A stretch of 5,916 bases of DNA. Source: Candidatus Omnitrophica bacterium CG07_land_8_20_14_0_80_50_8 (lineage in GTDB: Bacteria; Omnitrophota; Gorgyraeia; 2-02-FULL-51-18). Every line of letters begins with the position of its first letter. Position 1 is the first letter of the stretch. Location of the stretch: contig PEWW01000171.1 of NCBI GenBank assembly GCA_002779345.1, forward strand, positions 1 through 5,916, read 5' to 3'. The notes beneath the pieces are model-generated. The model made no database searches and had not been told where the DNA came from. It saw only the letters and a list, made by a program, of their open reading frames with translations. Position numbers and translations under genes: made by a program. Of the stretch, positions 5,657-5,916 are shown one piece after another.

Positions 5657-5916
5657 TTATTTACGGGAATTAGGTTTATCAAGGGGTAGGGCATCCGTCA
5701 CGGCGTTGCCGAACATCGCGGCGGTTCCGGCTAATCCGGATCGCTCTGCTTCTTTCTGCCAAAAGCCCTTCGCGCGGGCAGTCTCCGGAAGGTTGTTTTT
5801 TTCTCTTTGAGTTTTCTTATATTCTTTTAATTTCTCGTACTCGGGAGTGCCCGCTTTGGCGGCTAGCGCAAATCCCGAGAAACTCACTAAAAATAGCAGA
5901 ACAAAAAAAACAATCG
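5657..5916 (-). CDS. Small secreted protein of unknown function (5' end beyond window)
   Basis: The frame is open to the right edge, giving 85 residues plus a partial codon; the start lies outside. The visible N-terminus, IVFFVLLFLVSFSGFALA, is the hydrophobic core and cleavage region of a signal peptide, with likely cleavage after ALA. The mature part (about 67 aa) is charged: AGTPEYEKLKEYKKTQREKN looks helical, then GFWQKEAERSGLAGTAAMFG and a proline-containing tail, DALPLDKPNSRK. It has no cysteines, so no disulphides and no visible lipobox. An internal GTG at 5887 could be taken for a start, but it falls inside the hydrophobic core. I do not recognise the family. It stops 18 nt before the nuclease ATG, so the two may be co-transcribed, although a functional link is not evident. 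Confidence 0.7.
   Translation of the reverse strand, partial: IVFFVLLFLVSFSGFALAAKAGTPEYEKLKEYKKTQREKNNLPETARAKGFWQKEAERSGLAGTAAMFGNAVTDALPLDKPNSRK

Noticed and set aside
5657..5887. A complete 76-residue protein starting at GTG 5887
   Set aside because: The frame stays open upstream to the window edge and the GTG sits inside the signal-peptide hydrophobic core, so the true start is further upstream.

Overview
The window is a compact bacterial segment with every recognisable gene on the minus strand. The likely source is a Gram-negative-type bacterium: two genes encode classical signal peptides. The intergenic repeats (AATGACCAAA-type runs and a CCCCTCCTTACGAAGG-type palindromic element) resemble those I associate with uncultured lineages such as Omnitrophota. 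That taxonomic hint is inference from memory and weak. All intact genes look housekeeping or metabolic. I see no phage, plasmid, transposase, rRNA, tRNA or CRISPR array.

Layout in transcription order, right to left. (1) 5916-5657: the 3' part of a small secreted protein of unknown function, whose start lies beyond the window. (2) 5638-4685: a stand-alone PD-(D/E)XK nuclease with a Cas4/AddB-type iron-sulphur cysteine set. (3) 4731-4603: a composite palindromic repeat that supplies the last twelve codons and the stop of the nuclease. (4) 4592-3990: an apparently exported MsrA. (5) 3989-3733: a non-coding gap with a second repeat family and probably the promoter of the next operon. (6) 3732-1: a tight four-gene operon, nrnA (DHH-family oligoribonuclease/pAp phosphatase), an ApgM/ThrB2-like metalloenzyme, a DAO-family FAD oxidoreductase and a HisJ/HisK-type PHP phosphatase cut by the window edge. 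Its junctions are +19, -4 (ATGA) and +3 nt.

Functionally, the operon links nucleotide turnover (NrnA) with three enzymes that could act in amino-acid or phosphoester metabolism: a possible homoserine kinase or phosphoglycerate mutase, an amino-acid-type oxidoreductase and a histidinol-phosphatase homologue. No single pathway is proven. The points most worth a second look are the palindromic element (its two ends differ by compensatory changes and it rewrites the nuclease C-terminus) and a threonine where ApgM-type enzymes normally have the nucleophilic serine. I found no convincing evidence for a wholly new multi-gene system.
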